Shown one piece after another: positions 1 through 6,190 of a DNA stretch of 8,846 bases. Both the position numbers and the translations under genes were made by a program. Within the stretch, counting starts at the first letter, position 1. Each line of letters begins with the position of its first letter. The DNA is taken from assembly GCA_021160985.1 (NCBI GenBank), contig JAGHBN010000137.1:1-8846 (forward strand). The letters run 5' to 3'. The notes beneath the pieces are model-generated. The model was not told the origin of the DNA and did no database searches. It saw only the letters and a list, made by a program, of their open reading frames with translations. This DNA is from Thermococcus sp. (GTDB lineage Archaea; Methanobacteriota_B; Thermococci; Thermococcales; Thermococcaceae).

Positions 1-283
1 AGGTTATCTCCTCGCCGAGGTTCTCCTTTATCCACTCCATCCACTTGAGGTGGCTGAAGACCTGGTCAATGCTCAGCCCTATCGGCTCGACGCCGAGCTT
101 CCTGAACTCCTCAGCGCGCTTCTGCATGGCGTAGAACTCGGTCGTACAGACCGGGGTGAAGTCTGCCGGGTGGCTGAAGAGAACGAACCACTTGCCCTGC
201 TCGGCGAAGTAGTCCGGGAGCTTTATCACTCCGTGGGTGGTCTTGACCTCGACTTCCGGGAACTTTTCTCCTATGACGACCAT
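1..283 (-). CDS. peroxiredoxin (partial, C-terminus outside window)
   Basis: Thiol peroxidase that reduces hydrogen peroxide and organic peroxides in the cytoplasm. The window holds the first 94 codons of a protein that in Thermococcales is usually about 215 residues; the rest lies beyond base 1. The signature HPADFTPVCTTEF is visible around residues 38-50, with the peroxidatic cysteine at C46 and the P-x3-T-x2-C active-site spacing complete. This spacing, the short N-terminus and the following LSIDQVFSHLKW stretch fit the archaeal Prx6-like group. The start is the ATG at 281-283, because a GAGGTGATGG ribosome site lies just upstream; the upstream ATG at 288-290 is out of frame. The gene has its own promoter (339-356) and appears monocistronic at its 5' end. 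The family call is firm; the resolving cysteines lie outside the window. Confidence 0.95.
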   Translation of the reverse strand, partial: MVVIGEKFPEVEVKTTHGVIKLPDYFAEQGKWFVLFSHPADFTPVCTTEFYAMQKRAEEFRKLGVEPIGLSIDQVFSHLKWMEWIKENLGEEIT

Positions 284-338
284 CTTCCATCACCTCTTCT
301 TTTTGTGTGTCGTCTTCACTATAAACTTATTAGGTTCG

Positions 339-356
339 AATATATAAACCTTTCGG
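339..356 (-). promoter_or_regulatory. BRE/TATA promoter of the peroxiredoxin gene
   Basis: On the minus strand the bases read CCGAAAGG (BRE-like, 349-356) followed by TTTATATATT (TATA box, 339-348). Both agree well with Thermococcales promoters. Initiation about 25 bases downstream would fall near 315-320, giving a leader of roughly 30-35 nt that contains the GAGGTGATGG ribosome site. The match is one of the strongest in the window and suggests high expression. Confidence 0.75.
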
Positions 357-418
357 TTCGCTCAGCGCTATTATCTTTGTCGAATTTCAAGATAGTTTAA
401 GGTGTCACTGGGCAGGCA

Positions 419-432
419 TGCAAAAGTTTGCA
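419..432. repeat. short perfect inverted repeat, possible operator
   Basis: The bases TGCAAA-AG-TTTGCA form two perfect 6-base arms around a 2-base spacer. It lies in the 223-base gap between the oxidoreductase stop and the peroxiredoxin start, about 65 bases upstream of the peroxiredoxin TATA box. It could bind a dimeric regulator, but a 6-base palindrome can occur by chance and no second copy was seen nearby. Confidence 0.25.
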
Positions 433-477
433 CAGTTTGTTGTCAGAATGAAGGATCAACCAGAAAAGAATCGTCAA

Positions 478-506
478 AAAGCTTGAAAGAAAAGGCTATT
501 TTTGCC
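478..506 (-). terminator. T-rich terminator after the oxidoreductase gene
   Basis: Directly after the TGA at 507-509, the minus strand has a weak GGC-loop-GCC stem (494-506). Two pyrimidine-rich T-tracts follow (TTTTCTTTC, then GCTTTTTG). Archaeal termination in Thermococcales depends mainly on such oligo-T runs. The position immediately past the stop codon supports the call; strength cannot be judged from sequence. Confidence 0.5.
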
Positions 507-2417
507 TCAAACTCTCCTCACATCAACCCAAGTTGAGTGATAAGCAGAGGCGTTGCCGTATTTTTCTACGGTCTCGTCCGTCGTCAGGACGTTGGCGTTC
601 CAGCCGAGCAGGGACGGCCAGAAGGCCTTGTACAGGAGGACGACTCCTCGTGGGACGTCCTCACTGAGCTTTGCCTTCGTTTTTATCCTGCCATACTCGT
701 TGAAGACCTCAACTGTGTCACCGTCCGAAATTCCCCTGTCCCATGCATCAGTGGGATTCATGTAAAGGTGAGGGTCAATCATGCCGTGGGTGTTGTGGTA
801 ATGGCTCGTTATCGTCATTCTGTGGGTTGGCGTTAGCAGGCGGAGCGGGTATTTGCCCCCGAACTTCCTGTACTTCGGGAACGGGCTCAGCCCCCTCTCA
901 ACGGCCCTCCGCGAGAAGAACTCAATCCTCCCGCTCGGCGTCTCCCACGTCTTGGGCTTTTCGGGGACTTTCACAAAGCCTTTGGCCCTCAGCTCCTCAA
1001 AGCTCATGCCGTTGAGTTCGAGAATCTTCCGGATTACCTCCTCGTCGCTCTCGTAGAGGTGGGGATTATCTATGCCAAGTGCCTTCGCCAGAAGGCGCGT
1101 GACCTCGCTGTTGCTCTTCCCGTAAAGCCTCACTATTGGCTCATTAAGAGCTACGTAGCGGTGGTAGTAGCTGTCTGCTATGTCTAGGCGCTCGAAAAAG
1201 GTGTTCGCCGGGAGGACAACGTCTGAGTAGAGTGCAGTGTCGGTCAGGAAAATGTCGTGCGTAACGACGAAGACGTCGCTTTCTTTCAATGCCTTTCTCA
1301 GCCTGTTCTGGTTCGGAAGGCTCGCGAGCGGGTTGGAGTTGTAGATGTAGAGGAACCTTATCTTGCCCCGCTCGATGTACTCGGCGAGTTTCATCTGGGG
1401 AATCCTCTTCGCCGGCTTCGTCCTCAGGAACGCGCCTTCAGCGTAGCTTTTGTCTATCGTTTTCATGTCGTAGATGAAGCCGAAGCGATGGCCCACCAAT
1501 GCCGGAAGGATTGCTATTGCCCTGACCGCTTCCCCACCGGCCAGGGAGCGTTGAAAGCCGTAACCGATATGGATTACACCCTTCTTTTCGGCATAGCCCC
1601 TTGCAAACTCCTCAATCTCCTCAATTCTCAAACCAGTCTCCCTGCCCACATAATCAAGCGATAATGTTTTTACATAATTCTTGAATTCTTCAAAGCCATA
1701 AACGTTCTCGCGGACGAAGGCCTTATCGTAAAGCCCCTCCTCGATTATAACCTTCGCAACTCCGAGGGCGAAGAGGACGTCGGTGTCGGGCCTCACTTGA
1801 TAGAACCTGTCGGAGCGCTTGGCGGTCTCGGTTCTCACGACGTCAACCGTCCAGATTTCGAGGTTGTGCCTTCTGGCGAGGGCGAAGCCGTGAAGGTTCG
1901 TCCAGAAGGTGTTTATTCCCCAGTAGACTATTAGCTTCTTGTTTTTGAGCTCCTCCGGGTCGAGGCCAACTGCCGTTCCGTAGACATCATTAAGGGCCTC
2001 CTGACCGGCCCTATCGCAGATTCCGTAGTCGAGCATCGCCGTGTTGAGGTAGTGGAAGAGCCTCAGCGGGAAGGCGTAGTTGACAACACCCCTGTCGCCG
2101 GCGTACTGGTACACCAGAACGCTCTCGCTCCCGTGTTTCTCGATGGTCTCCTTCAGCTTCTTCGCTACAAGGGTTATCGCCTCTTCCCAGCTTGTCTCCC
2201 TGAATTCCCCGCTTCCCCTCTCGCCCGTTCTAATGAGTGGTTTTTTGAGCCTGCTCTCCGAGTGGAACCATTTTGGCAGAAGCGCGCCCTTCGGGCAGAG
2301 GAAGCCCGCTGTTATCGGGTGTTCCGGATTGCCCCTTACTTTGAGCCTTCCGTCCTTGAGCTCGCTCACCATCGAACAGGTGTCGTAGCAGTCGCGCATG
2401 CAGACGGAGAAAGGCAT
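507..2417 (-). CDS. molybdopterin/tungstopterin oxidoreductase, formate dehydrogenase-like
   Basis: A 636-residue member of the DMSO-reductase/formate dehydrogenase alpha superfamily. An N-terminal [4Fe-4S] motif is seen as C6, C10, C14 and C41 (CMRDCYDTC ... FLCPKG). The central pterin-binding domain carries the typical segments YGICDRAGQ (C134 is a candidate metal ligand), DVVRTETAKRSDRF, LYIYNSNPL and SDVVLPANTFFERLD. The C-terminal dinucleotide-binding domain has TPTHRM, MNPTDAWDRGISDGD and AYHSTWVDV. No Tat signal is present, so it should act in the cytoplasm. Thermococcales usually use tungsten, so a tungstopterin is likely; this is an inference. No ferredoxin, NAD-binding, hydrogenase or membrane subunit lies beside it, so its electron partner is not shown. 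The N-terminus resembles the uncharacterised MopB_3-type group more than true formate dehydrogenases, so the substrate is unknown. The start ATG follows a GGGGGT ribosome site. Confidence 0.9.
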   Translation of the reverse strand: MPFSVCMRDCYDTCSMVSELKDGRLKVRGNPEHPITAGFLCPKGALLPKWFHSESRLKKPLIRTGERGSGEFRETSWEEAITLVAKKLKETIEKHGSESVLVYQYAGDRGVVNYAFPLRLFHYLNTAMLDYGICDRAGQEALNDVYGTAVGLDPEELKNKKLIVYWGINTFWTNLHGFALARRHNLEIWTVDVVRTETAKRSDRFYQVRPDTDVLFALGVAKVIIEEGLYDKAFVRENVYGFEEFKNYVKTLSLDYVGRETGLRIEEIEEFARGYAEKKGVIHIGYGFQRSLAGGEAVRAIAILPALVGHRFGFIYDMKTIDKSYAEGAFLRTKPAKRIPQMKLAEYIERGKIRFLYIYNSNPLASLPNQNRLRKALKESDVFVVTHDIFLTDTALYSDVVLPANTFFERLDIADSYYHRYVALNEPIVRLYGKSNSEVTRLLAKALGIDNPHLYESDEEVIRKILELNGMSFEELRAKGFVKVPEKPKTWETPSGRIEFFSRRAVERGLSPFPKYRKFGGKYPLRLLTPTHRMTITSHYHNTHGMIDPHLYMNPTDAWDRGISDGDTVEVFNEYGRIKTKAKLSEDVPRGVVLLYKAFWPSLLGWNANVLTTDETVEKYGNASAYHSTWVDVRRV

Positions 2418-2444
2418 TATAACCCCCTAAAGATGGGCGATGTG

Positions 2445-2466
2445 AAATATAAAAACCTTTGTTTCG
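2445..2466 (-). promoter_or_regulatory. BRE/TATA promoter of the oxidoreductase gene
   Basis: Reading the minus strand, CGAAACAAAGG (BRE-like, 2456-2466) precedes TTTTTATATTT (TATA, 2445-2455). The TATA centre lies about 33 bases from the ATG, so the leader should be only about 8-10 nt, just long enough to hold the GGGGGT ribosome site at 2421-2427. Confidence 0.65.
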
Positions 2467-2569
2467 CTTGGAAGGATCATGTTGGCAAACTATTGTCCAT
2501 CCCACTACCCATGATGCAAAACGCTGAACCGATAGATATTTTATACTTCTGTTTATAACTTCAAGTTTA

Positions 2570-2585
2570 CGAAATTCTTTTAAAT
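2570..2585 (+). promoter_or_regulatory. putative BRE/TATA promoter of the secreted toxin-like gene
   Basis: CGAAATTC (BRE-like, 2570-2577) is followed by TTTTAAAT (2578-2585). Initiation near 2605 would give a leader of about 15-25 nt. The match is moderate. The 203-base gap to the divergent oxidoreductase gene would then hold two diverging promoters with about 100 bases between them. Confidence 0.4.
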
Positions 2586-2620
2586 GTGAATTATTCGACC
2601 ATGATTGAAACCTTCCGGAG

Positions 2621-4046
2621 ATGGTAAGATTGAACCGCCGGATGGTTGGAGCGTTAATTCTCCTGCTCGTGTTGACGTTGCCCGGAGCCGCGGCTCTTTC
2701 CCTGCCATGGTCCGGGCTTCCTGTACTGGAAGCAAATTCGGGAGCGTATCCAATCCGCCTTGACAGCGTTGAGCAAAGCGGCAATATTGCGGTCGTCACT
2801 TGAAATGTCCCGCCGAACTGTTTGACTGGCTACGGAACAGTCCTTATCAGCAAGGACGGAAAGAGCATCAACGAGCGCGTGAACCTCGGGCGCTTAAAAC
2901 CCTGGGGCAAAAAGTTGCAGTCTTCTTCAACGTTAGAGAGCCGGTTTACGTTAAACTGCGCATCACCTCCGGAAACGGTCTCTTCATGAGTTCGTGGGTG
3001 AGGCTAACACCACAATCCACACCGAGGTTCTTCCCCATCGGCTACACGGTAACCTATCCAGCACAGAAAGGAGAGATAAACCGCAGTTCATTCAAATCCC
3101 GATCCTCATCGGAGCAATGATCTCAGTAGGTTTTGCGCTCTGGGACGCGTACAACGCGTACAACGTGTGCTCCGACTACGGTGGTGACTCCATAAAGTGT
3201 ACCGTTGCCGCGGGTTCCGTGTTTGTTTTCAGCCTGGCCATAGAAGGCGATGAGATTGTTAGCATATTCAGGCACGGTGATGAGCTTGTCGAAGTTCCTG
3301 GAAGAGTGTACTCCATATTGAAGCGCCTCGACATTGTTGAGGAGATTGACCAGGGGCTTCAAAAGGCCAGGTTCGTAAATGAGAGGTTCGCCCACATCTT
3401 TGACGACATAGCTAAGCACGGTGATGATGCCGCTAAGGCCCTCGACGACCTCGTCAGGGCTGGAGTTTCAACGGAGGCAGTTGAGGAGGCCGTCAAGCAC
3501 GGGGCGACAGTAAAAGCCGTGAAGGAAGGGGTTGAACGGTCAGAAAAGGCATTGGGAAGAATCTCAAGGAAGGTTGGAGATGGATACCTCCTCGGACAGG
3601 TCGGAGATTACAAGGTGGTTATAAAGAAGGGAGACGAAGACGAAGGCCTCATCAACATGCTCCTGAGGCACGTCTGGGGGCATGAGATGGAGGAAGCGGG
3701 GATAACGACCTTCTGGCCGCTGGGTCAGAGGATTGTCGAGCCTAAAACTGGAAGGGTTGTTCAGCTCCCGAAAGTCTTCAGGGACGAGAAAGAGCTCAGG
3801 GAGTTCCTTGATGACGTGGTGAAGAGGGCGCTCAAAGACCCAGATTATGCAGGAAAGTTCAATGGTAATAGCAAGGTTATACTGACGATCAATCTTAAAA
3901 AGCTCGGCATAAGAAAAGAGGGGATAGACGTCGTGGAATTCGTGTTTCTGAGAGAAGGGAACAGTTACTGCCTAAAAACTGTTTATCCCAAGGCAGGTTC
4001 AGCAGTTGCAAAGTATGTCTCAACAATTGGCAGGTGGGTGGGTTAA
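2621..4046 (+). pseudogene. secreted toxin-like protein gene, frame-broken in its 5' third
   Basis: Read as one gene, this encodes a signal peptide (RRMVGALILLLVLTLPGAAA), a beta-rich domain, then the intact 3' part listed separately. The reading frame changes repeatedly. Frame A (from 2621) meets an in-frame TGA at 2801-2803 but stays coding-like to about 2914 (CLTGYGTVLISKDGKSINER). Frame B carries VFFNVREPVYVKLRITSGNG to about 2985. Frame C gives EFVGEANTTIHTEVLP to about 3033, frame B again gives IGYTVTYPAQKGEI to about 3078, and frame C then runs to the stop at 4044-4046. Each piece has the high third-position GC of Thermococcus genes, so these are remains of one frame. Two changes fall in or next to homopolymers (AAAAA at 2910, CCCC at 3033), so sequencing error is a real alternative to decay. 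The start may be ATG 2621, or TTG 2630, which is better spaced from GGAGATGG. Confidence 0.6.
2994..4046 (+). CDS. intact part of the toxin-like protein: hydrophobic pre-toxin-like stretch, helical stalk, His-containing C-terminal domain
   Basis: The longest open stretch of the broken gene, 350 codons from the GTG- or ATG-like start at 2994; ATG 3117 is an alternative internal start. Residues about 31-60 (IPILIGAMISVGFALWDAYN) and 70-83 are hydrophobic and contain a cysteine pair, C59 and C69. They resemble the membrane-active pre-toxin region of polymorphic toxins. Residues about 85-190 form a charged helical region with repeated KHGDDA/KHGATV motifs. From about residue 195 a compact alpha+beta domain follows: YKVVIKK, a helix with H226 and H230 (LLRHVWGHEMEE), KTGRVVQLPKVF, VILTINLKKLGI and a final YCLKTVYPKAG. 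The order of helix with RH-x3-H, then strands ending in a YPKAG-type strand, recalls BECR-fold RNase toxins. That is an inference, not a match. The downstream gene starts two bases after this stop, which fits a toxin-immunity pair. Confidence 0.6.
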   Translation: MGEANTTIHTEVLPHRLHGNLSSTERRDKPQFIQIPILIGAMISVGFALWDAYNAYNVCSDYGGDSIKCTVAAGSVFVFSLAIEGDEIVSIFRHGDELVEVPGRVYSILKRLDIVEEIDQGLQKARFVNERFAHIFDDIAKHGDDAAKALDDLVRAGVSTEAVEEAVKHGATVKAVKEGVERSEKALGRISRKVGDGYLLGQVGDYKVVIKKGDEDEGLINMLLRHVWGHEMEEAGITTFWPLGQRIVEPKTGRVVQLPKVFRDEKELREFLDDVVKRALKDPDYAGKFNGNSKVILTINLKKLGIRKEGIDVVEFVFLREGNSYCLKTVYPKAGSAVAKYVSTIGRWVG

Positions 4047-4048
4047 GC

Positions 4049-4687
4049 ATGAGAACCATGGCTAGTCCTATAACTCTTCGAGGAGACTGTGTTGAGATGC
4101 ACATAGATCTCTCAACTTTTAACACAGCTGAGCCAACCTTCCCCTTTCCAATTATTTTGAGAGTAAATGGACAAATTTTGGCCGGATTATGCTGGAGCAC
4201 GAAAGGTGGGAAACTAACCGGACAGCCGGGAGATCCTTACGGGATACTTCAAGAACTCCTAAACGTGTCGAAGGCAATGTTACAAAAACAGACTGAGTAT
4301 GATACAACATTGTTTATATACTTTGGTAATTATGTGTTTAAATGCAAAAACAGCAACAGTTTATTAATATATTATGAGAACGAGCTCCTATCTTATACTG
4401 ACTGCCCTGAATACAAGGGCAAGCACAAGGGTGTTCTCGAGCTCCCTCTTAAAGAGTTCGTTGAGGACGTCCTGAAAATCAGCAGGGAGTACCTAGAAAA
4501 GTACGCTCCCGTTATTGAGGAAATCAGGCTTGAGCACGGGGAAGAGTCTGATGACTACGACTTCCTCCAAAAGTTCTATCGCGAAGTGGAGGAGCTGTAC
4601 AAGAAGAGGTTTGGGTTAGAAAATCATAGCGAACGGTCAGGCGAAGCAGTTGCAGGAGATTTTCAAGAACAAGAAAAAGCTGAGTAA
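4049..4687 (+). CDS. hypothetical protein, candidate immunity protein of the upstream toxin-like gene
   Basis: Unrecognised 212-residue soluble protein with no signal peptide or membrane segment. The N-terminal half is strand-rich (ITLRGDCVEMHIDLSTF, PFPIILRVNGQILAGL, LFIYFGNYVFKC, LLIYYENELL). The C-terminal half is helical and acidic (LPLKEFVEDVLKISREYLE, SDDYDFLQKFYREVEELYKK). The ATG at 4049 is chosen because it follows the upstream TAA by two bases and a GGTGGGTGGG purine run lies just ahead; GTG 4034 would overlap the upstream gene. Tight coupling behind a secreted toxin-like protein, small size and an acidic cytosolic nature all fit an immunity protein. Codon use is mosaic: about 4260-4390 is AT-rich (TTA, ATA, TAT), whereas 4420-4615 is typical of the host. 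The last about 20 codons have poor codon bias and may not be the original C-terminus; see the remnant that follows. Confidence 0.65.
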   Translation: MRTMASPITLRGDCVEMHIDLSTFNTAEPTFPFPIILRVNGQILAGLCWSTKGGKLTGQPGDPYGILQELLNVSKAMLQKQTEYDTTLFIYFGNYVFKCKNSNSLLIYYENELLSYTDCPEYKGKHKGVLELPLKEFVEDVLKISREYLEKYAPVIEEIRLEHGEESDDYDFLQKFYREVEELYKKRFGLENHSERSGEAVAGDFQEQEKAE

Positions 4688-4804
4688 CTTCTCTAACGGA
4701 GTACAGGATGAGATAACTTCAGGGAGAAGCAACTCCCGGCGAGGTTCAAAATTAACCACTAGCAATTACCTTTTCCACAACGGGGAAAACATGCGTGTTC
4801 TATA
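4620..4804 (+). pseudogene. out-of-frame coding remnant overlapping the candidate immunity gene
   Basis: After a TAG at 4617-4619, one frame stays open to a TAA at 4802-4804 and reads in part ANGQAKQLQEIFKNKKKL, then SNFSNGVQDEI. No start codon or ribosome site is visible. Through about 4725 the third positions are mostly G or C (GCG AAC GGT CAG GCG AAG CAG), as in real Thermococcus genes. The overlapping frame of the upstream gene is AT-rich at third positions here. The simplest readings are a +1 frameshift that cut the upstream gene's original C-terminus, or the 3' scrap of another toxin or immunity cassette. The part after about 4730 looks non-coding. Confidence 0.4.
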
Positions 4805-4827
4805 AAGCTCCCCAATAAAGATCCTTC

Positions 4828-4834
4828 AAAAAAC
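4828..4834 (-). terminator. oligo-T terminator after gins51
   Basis: One base past the TAA of gins51 the minus strand reads GTTTTTTG, a run of six T. No hairpin is needed for archaeal termination. It marks the likely end of the tfs-pcna-gins51 operon and the boundary with the plus-strand island, which converges on it. The remaining 4688-4827 gap holds only the coding remnant. Confidence 0.45.
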
Positions 4835-5410
4835 TTATGGTGAGATCCTTATCCTCTCGGCCGCATCCCGTGCTAAAAGAACCTTTCCAAGCTCCCTGGG
4901 GATTGTAGCTAAGTCTCCTGCCCTGAAGGGCCCATATTCCCTCAGCTCGAGGTCGAGTATTTTCGGCAGGTCTACCTTGATTATGTATGCCTCGCTTATC
5001 GGGGTCCTTCTCGGAAGCTCGAACTCGGTTTCGGCCTGCGGCTCTGGGAGCTCTATCTCGGAAAGGTCCTCTGGCAGGGTTATTTCTTCCCTTTCCACGA
5101 AAGCGCGCAGAACGGCGAATATCTTCTTCTCTTCCTCGGTGAGGCCTCCCATCGCGCCCTCTACTGCGAGGTCAACTATCTTGTGGAGGCGGATTTTGAT
5201 GATATCTTTCATCAGCTTCTCGGCTATACTAAGCTGCGCCAGGTAGAGGCGCTCCTCGACGTCTTCTCCTCTCTCATGGGAGCTTTCGGCCCCCATCTTC
5301 AGGGCCTTTATCAGGCTGTCGAACTCCCTGTAGAACTCATCGTCTAATTCCGTAAGATATGGGGAAGAAAGCTCGCCTTCAAGGAGTTCCCTTAGTTTGA
5401 CGATGTCCAC
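4835..5410 (-). CDS. gins51: DNA replication GINS complex subunit Gins51
   Basis: A 191-residue archaeal Gins51 (GINS15). With Gins23 it forms the heterotetramer that links MCM helicase, the GAN/Cdc45-like nuclease and the primase/polymerase at the fork. The N-terminal A domain is helical (about residues 1-108, with EFYREFDSLIKALK and SIAEKLMKDIIKIRLHKIVDL). A proline- and acid-rich linker follows (about 111-137), then the small C-terminal B domain (about 141-190) with the family signature LREYGPFRAGDLATIPREL. Length is normal. The start is the GTG at 5408-5410, preceded by GGTGGGAG at good spacing. It lies 28 bases after the pcna stop, so co-transcription is likely. Gins23 is not in the window. 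No damage is seen even though the unusual island abuts its 3' end. Confidence 0.93.
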   Translation of the reverse strand: MDIVKLRELLEGELSSPYLTELDDEFYREFDSLIKALKMGAESSHERGEDVEERLYLAQLSIAEKLMKDIIKIRLHKIVDLAVEGAMGGLTEEEKKIFAVLRAFVEREEITLPEDLSEIELPEPQAETEFELPRRTPISEAYIIKVDLPKILDLELREYGPFRAGDLATIPRELGKVLLARDAAERIRISP

Positions 5411-5438
5411 GCTCCCACCTGCCTAAAAATAGGAAAGG

Positions 5439-6188
5439 TCAGTCCTCAACACGGGGAGCCAGCAGGAAGACGAGCTTTCCTTCTTCCCTTATGGGGTACT
5501 CCATCTGGAGGGGCATCTCGTTTCCAAAGCGGATTATGACCTCGTCCGCCTTTCCGATGCCCTTAATCATGTCGGCGAGGTAGCTTATTCCGTAGGCGCT
5601 CTGGGTCTCCTCTTCAACCTCGAGGTCTAGCAGTCCCTCATCTTCGAGGGTGAGTTTGATCTCCACTTCCTGAGTTTCCCCTTCAGCCTTCATCGTGAAC
5701 TCATTTTCCTTGGCTATGAACTTCATGGCATCGCTTACGAGGCTTGCGTCCTTAACGGCTTCCTTGAGGACCTCGCCGAGGATGACTACCTTGGCCGTGA
5801 ACGGCAGGTCGGGGAGGTCGAGCTCAAGGGCCTCAACTTCAATGAGAGGCAGCCTGAATGTCCTCTTGGCTGTTCCCTCAAACGTTATCTCGAGGAAGTT
5901 CTCATCCCTCTTCCTGAGAATGAGTGTGTCCTTGTTCTTTCCGCGCTTGAGTATCTTCTTGAAGTGATCCATGTTTACTCCGATGGTCTCCTCTTCTTCC
6001 ACCTCGTACTTGGAGAATATGCTCTCCGGGAGGTTCAGGTCAATGAGAACGACCCTGCTGGGGTCCATGGCCTTCATAGAAATGCCTTCCTCCGTGACTC
6101 TGAACGCCGCCTCGTCGATAAGGTTGCTTGCCGTAGCAATAAGATCGGCGAAATCTTTAGCACCATCAAAAACTATCTCAAATGGCAT
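5439..6188 (-). CDS. pcna: DNA polymerase sliding clamp PCNA
   Basis: A 249-residue homotrimeric sliding clamp that tethers polymerases B and D, Fen1, ligase, RFC and other PIP-box proteins to DNA. It can be read end to end against the known Pyrococcus clamp: MPFEIVFDGAKDFADLI at the start, GISMKAMDPSRVVLIDLNLP, the first-domain TIGVNMDHFKKILKRGK, the second-domain PFTAKVVILGEVLKEAVKDA, and the C-terminal FLLAPRVED tail that helps form the PIP pocket. The start is the ATG at 6186-6188, matching the MPFEIVF start of relatives. GGAGGGG lies about 7 bases upstream; the GTG at 6194 would add only two residues and overlaps that site. The ATG lies two bases after the stop of the small upstream ORF, indicating translational coupling within the tfs operon. 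No key region is missing. Confidence 0.97.
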   Translation of the reverse strand: MPFEIVFDGAKDFADLIATASNLIDEAAFRVTEEGISMKAMDPSRVVLIDLNLPESIFSKYEVEEEETIGVNMDHFKKILKRGKNKDTLILRKRDENFLEITFEGTAKRTFRLPLIEVEALELDLPDLPFTAKVVILGEVLKEAVKDASLVSDAMKFIAKENEFTMKAEGETQEVEIKLTLEDEGLLDLEVEEETQSAYGISYLADMIKGIGKADEVIIRFGNEMPLQMEYPIREEGKLVFLLAPRVED

Positions 6189-6190
6189 CT

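Noticed and set aside
1257..1664. Plus-strand open frame of 135 codons inside the oxidoreductase gene
   Set aside because: It is the antisense shadow of a well-supported gene; high-GC3 genes produce such long antisense frames.
2601..2629. Eight-codon leader ORF (ATG 2601) just upstream of the toxin-like gene
   Set aside because: No ribosome site, and it probably begins at or before the transcription start predicted from the TATA box.
2230..2799. Long minus-strand open frame of 189 codons across the divergent intergenic region
   Set aside because: It overlaps the start of the oxidoreductase gene out of frame, crosses two promoters, has no ribosome site and reads as low-complexity Arg/Ser-rich text.
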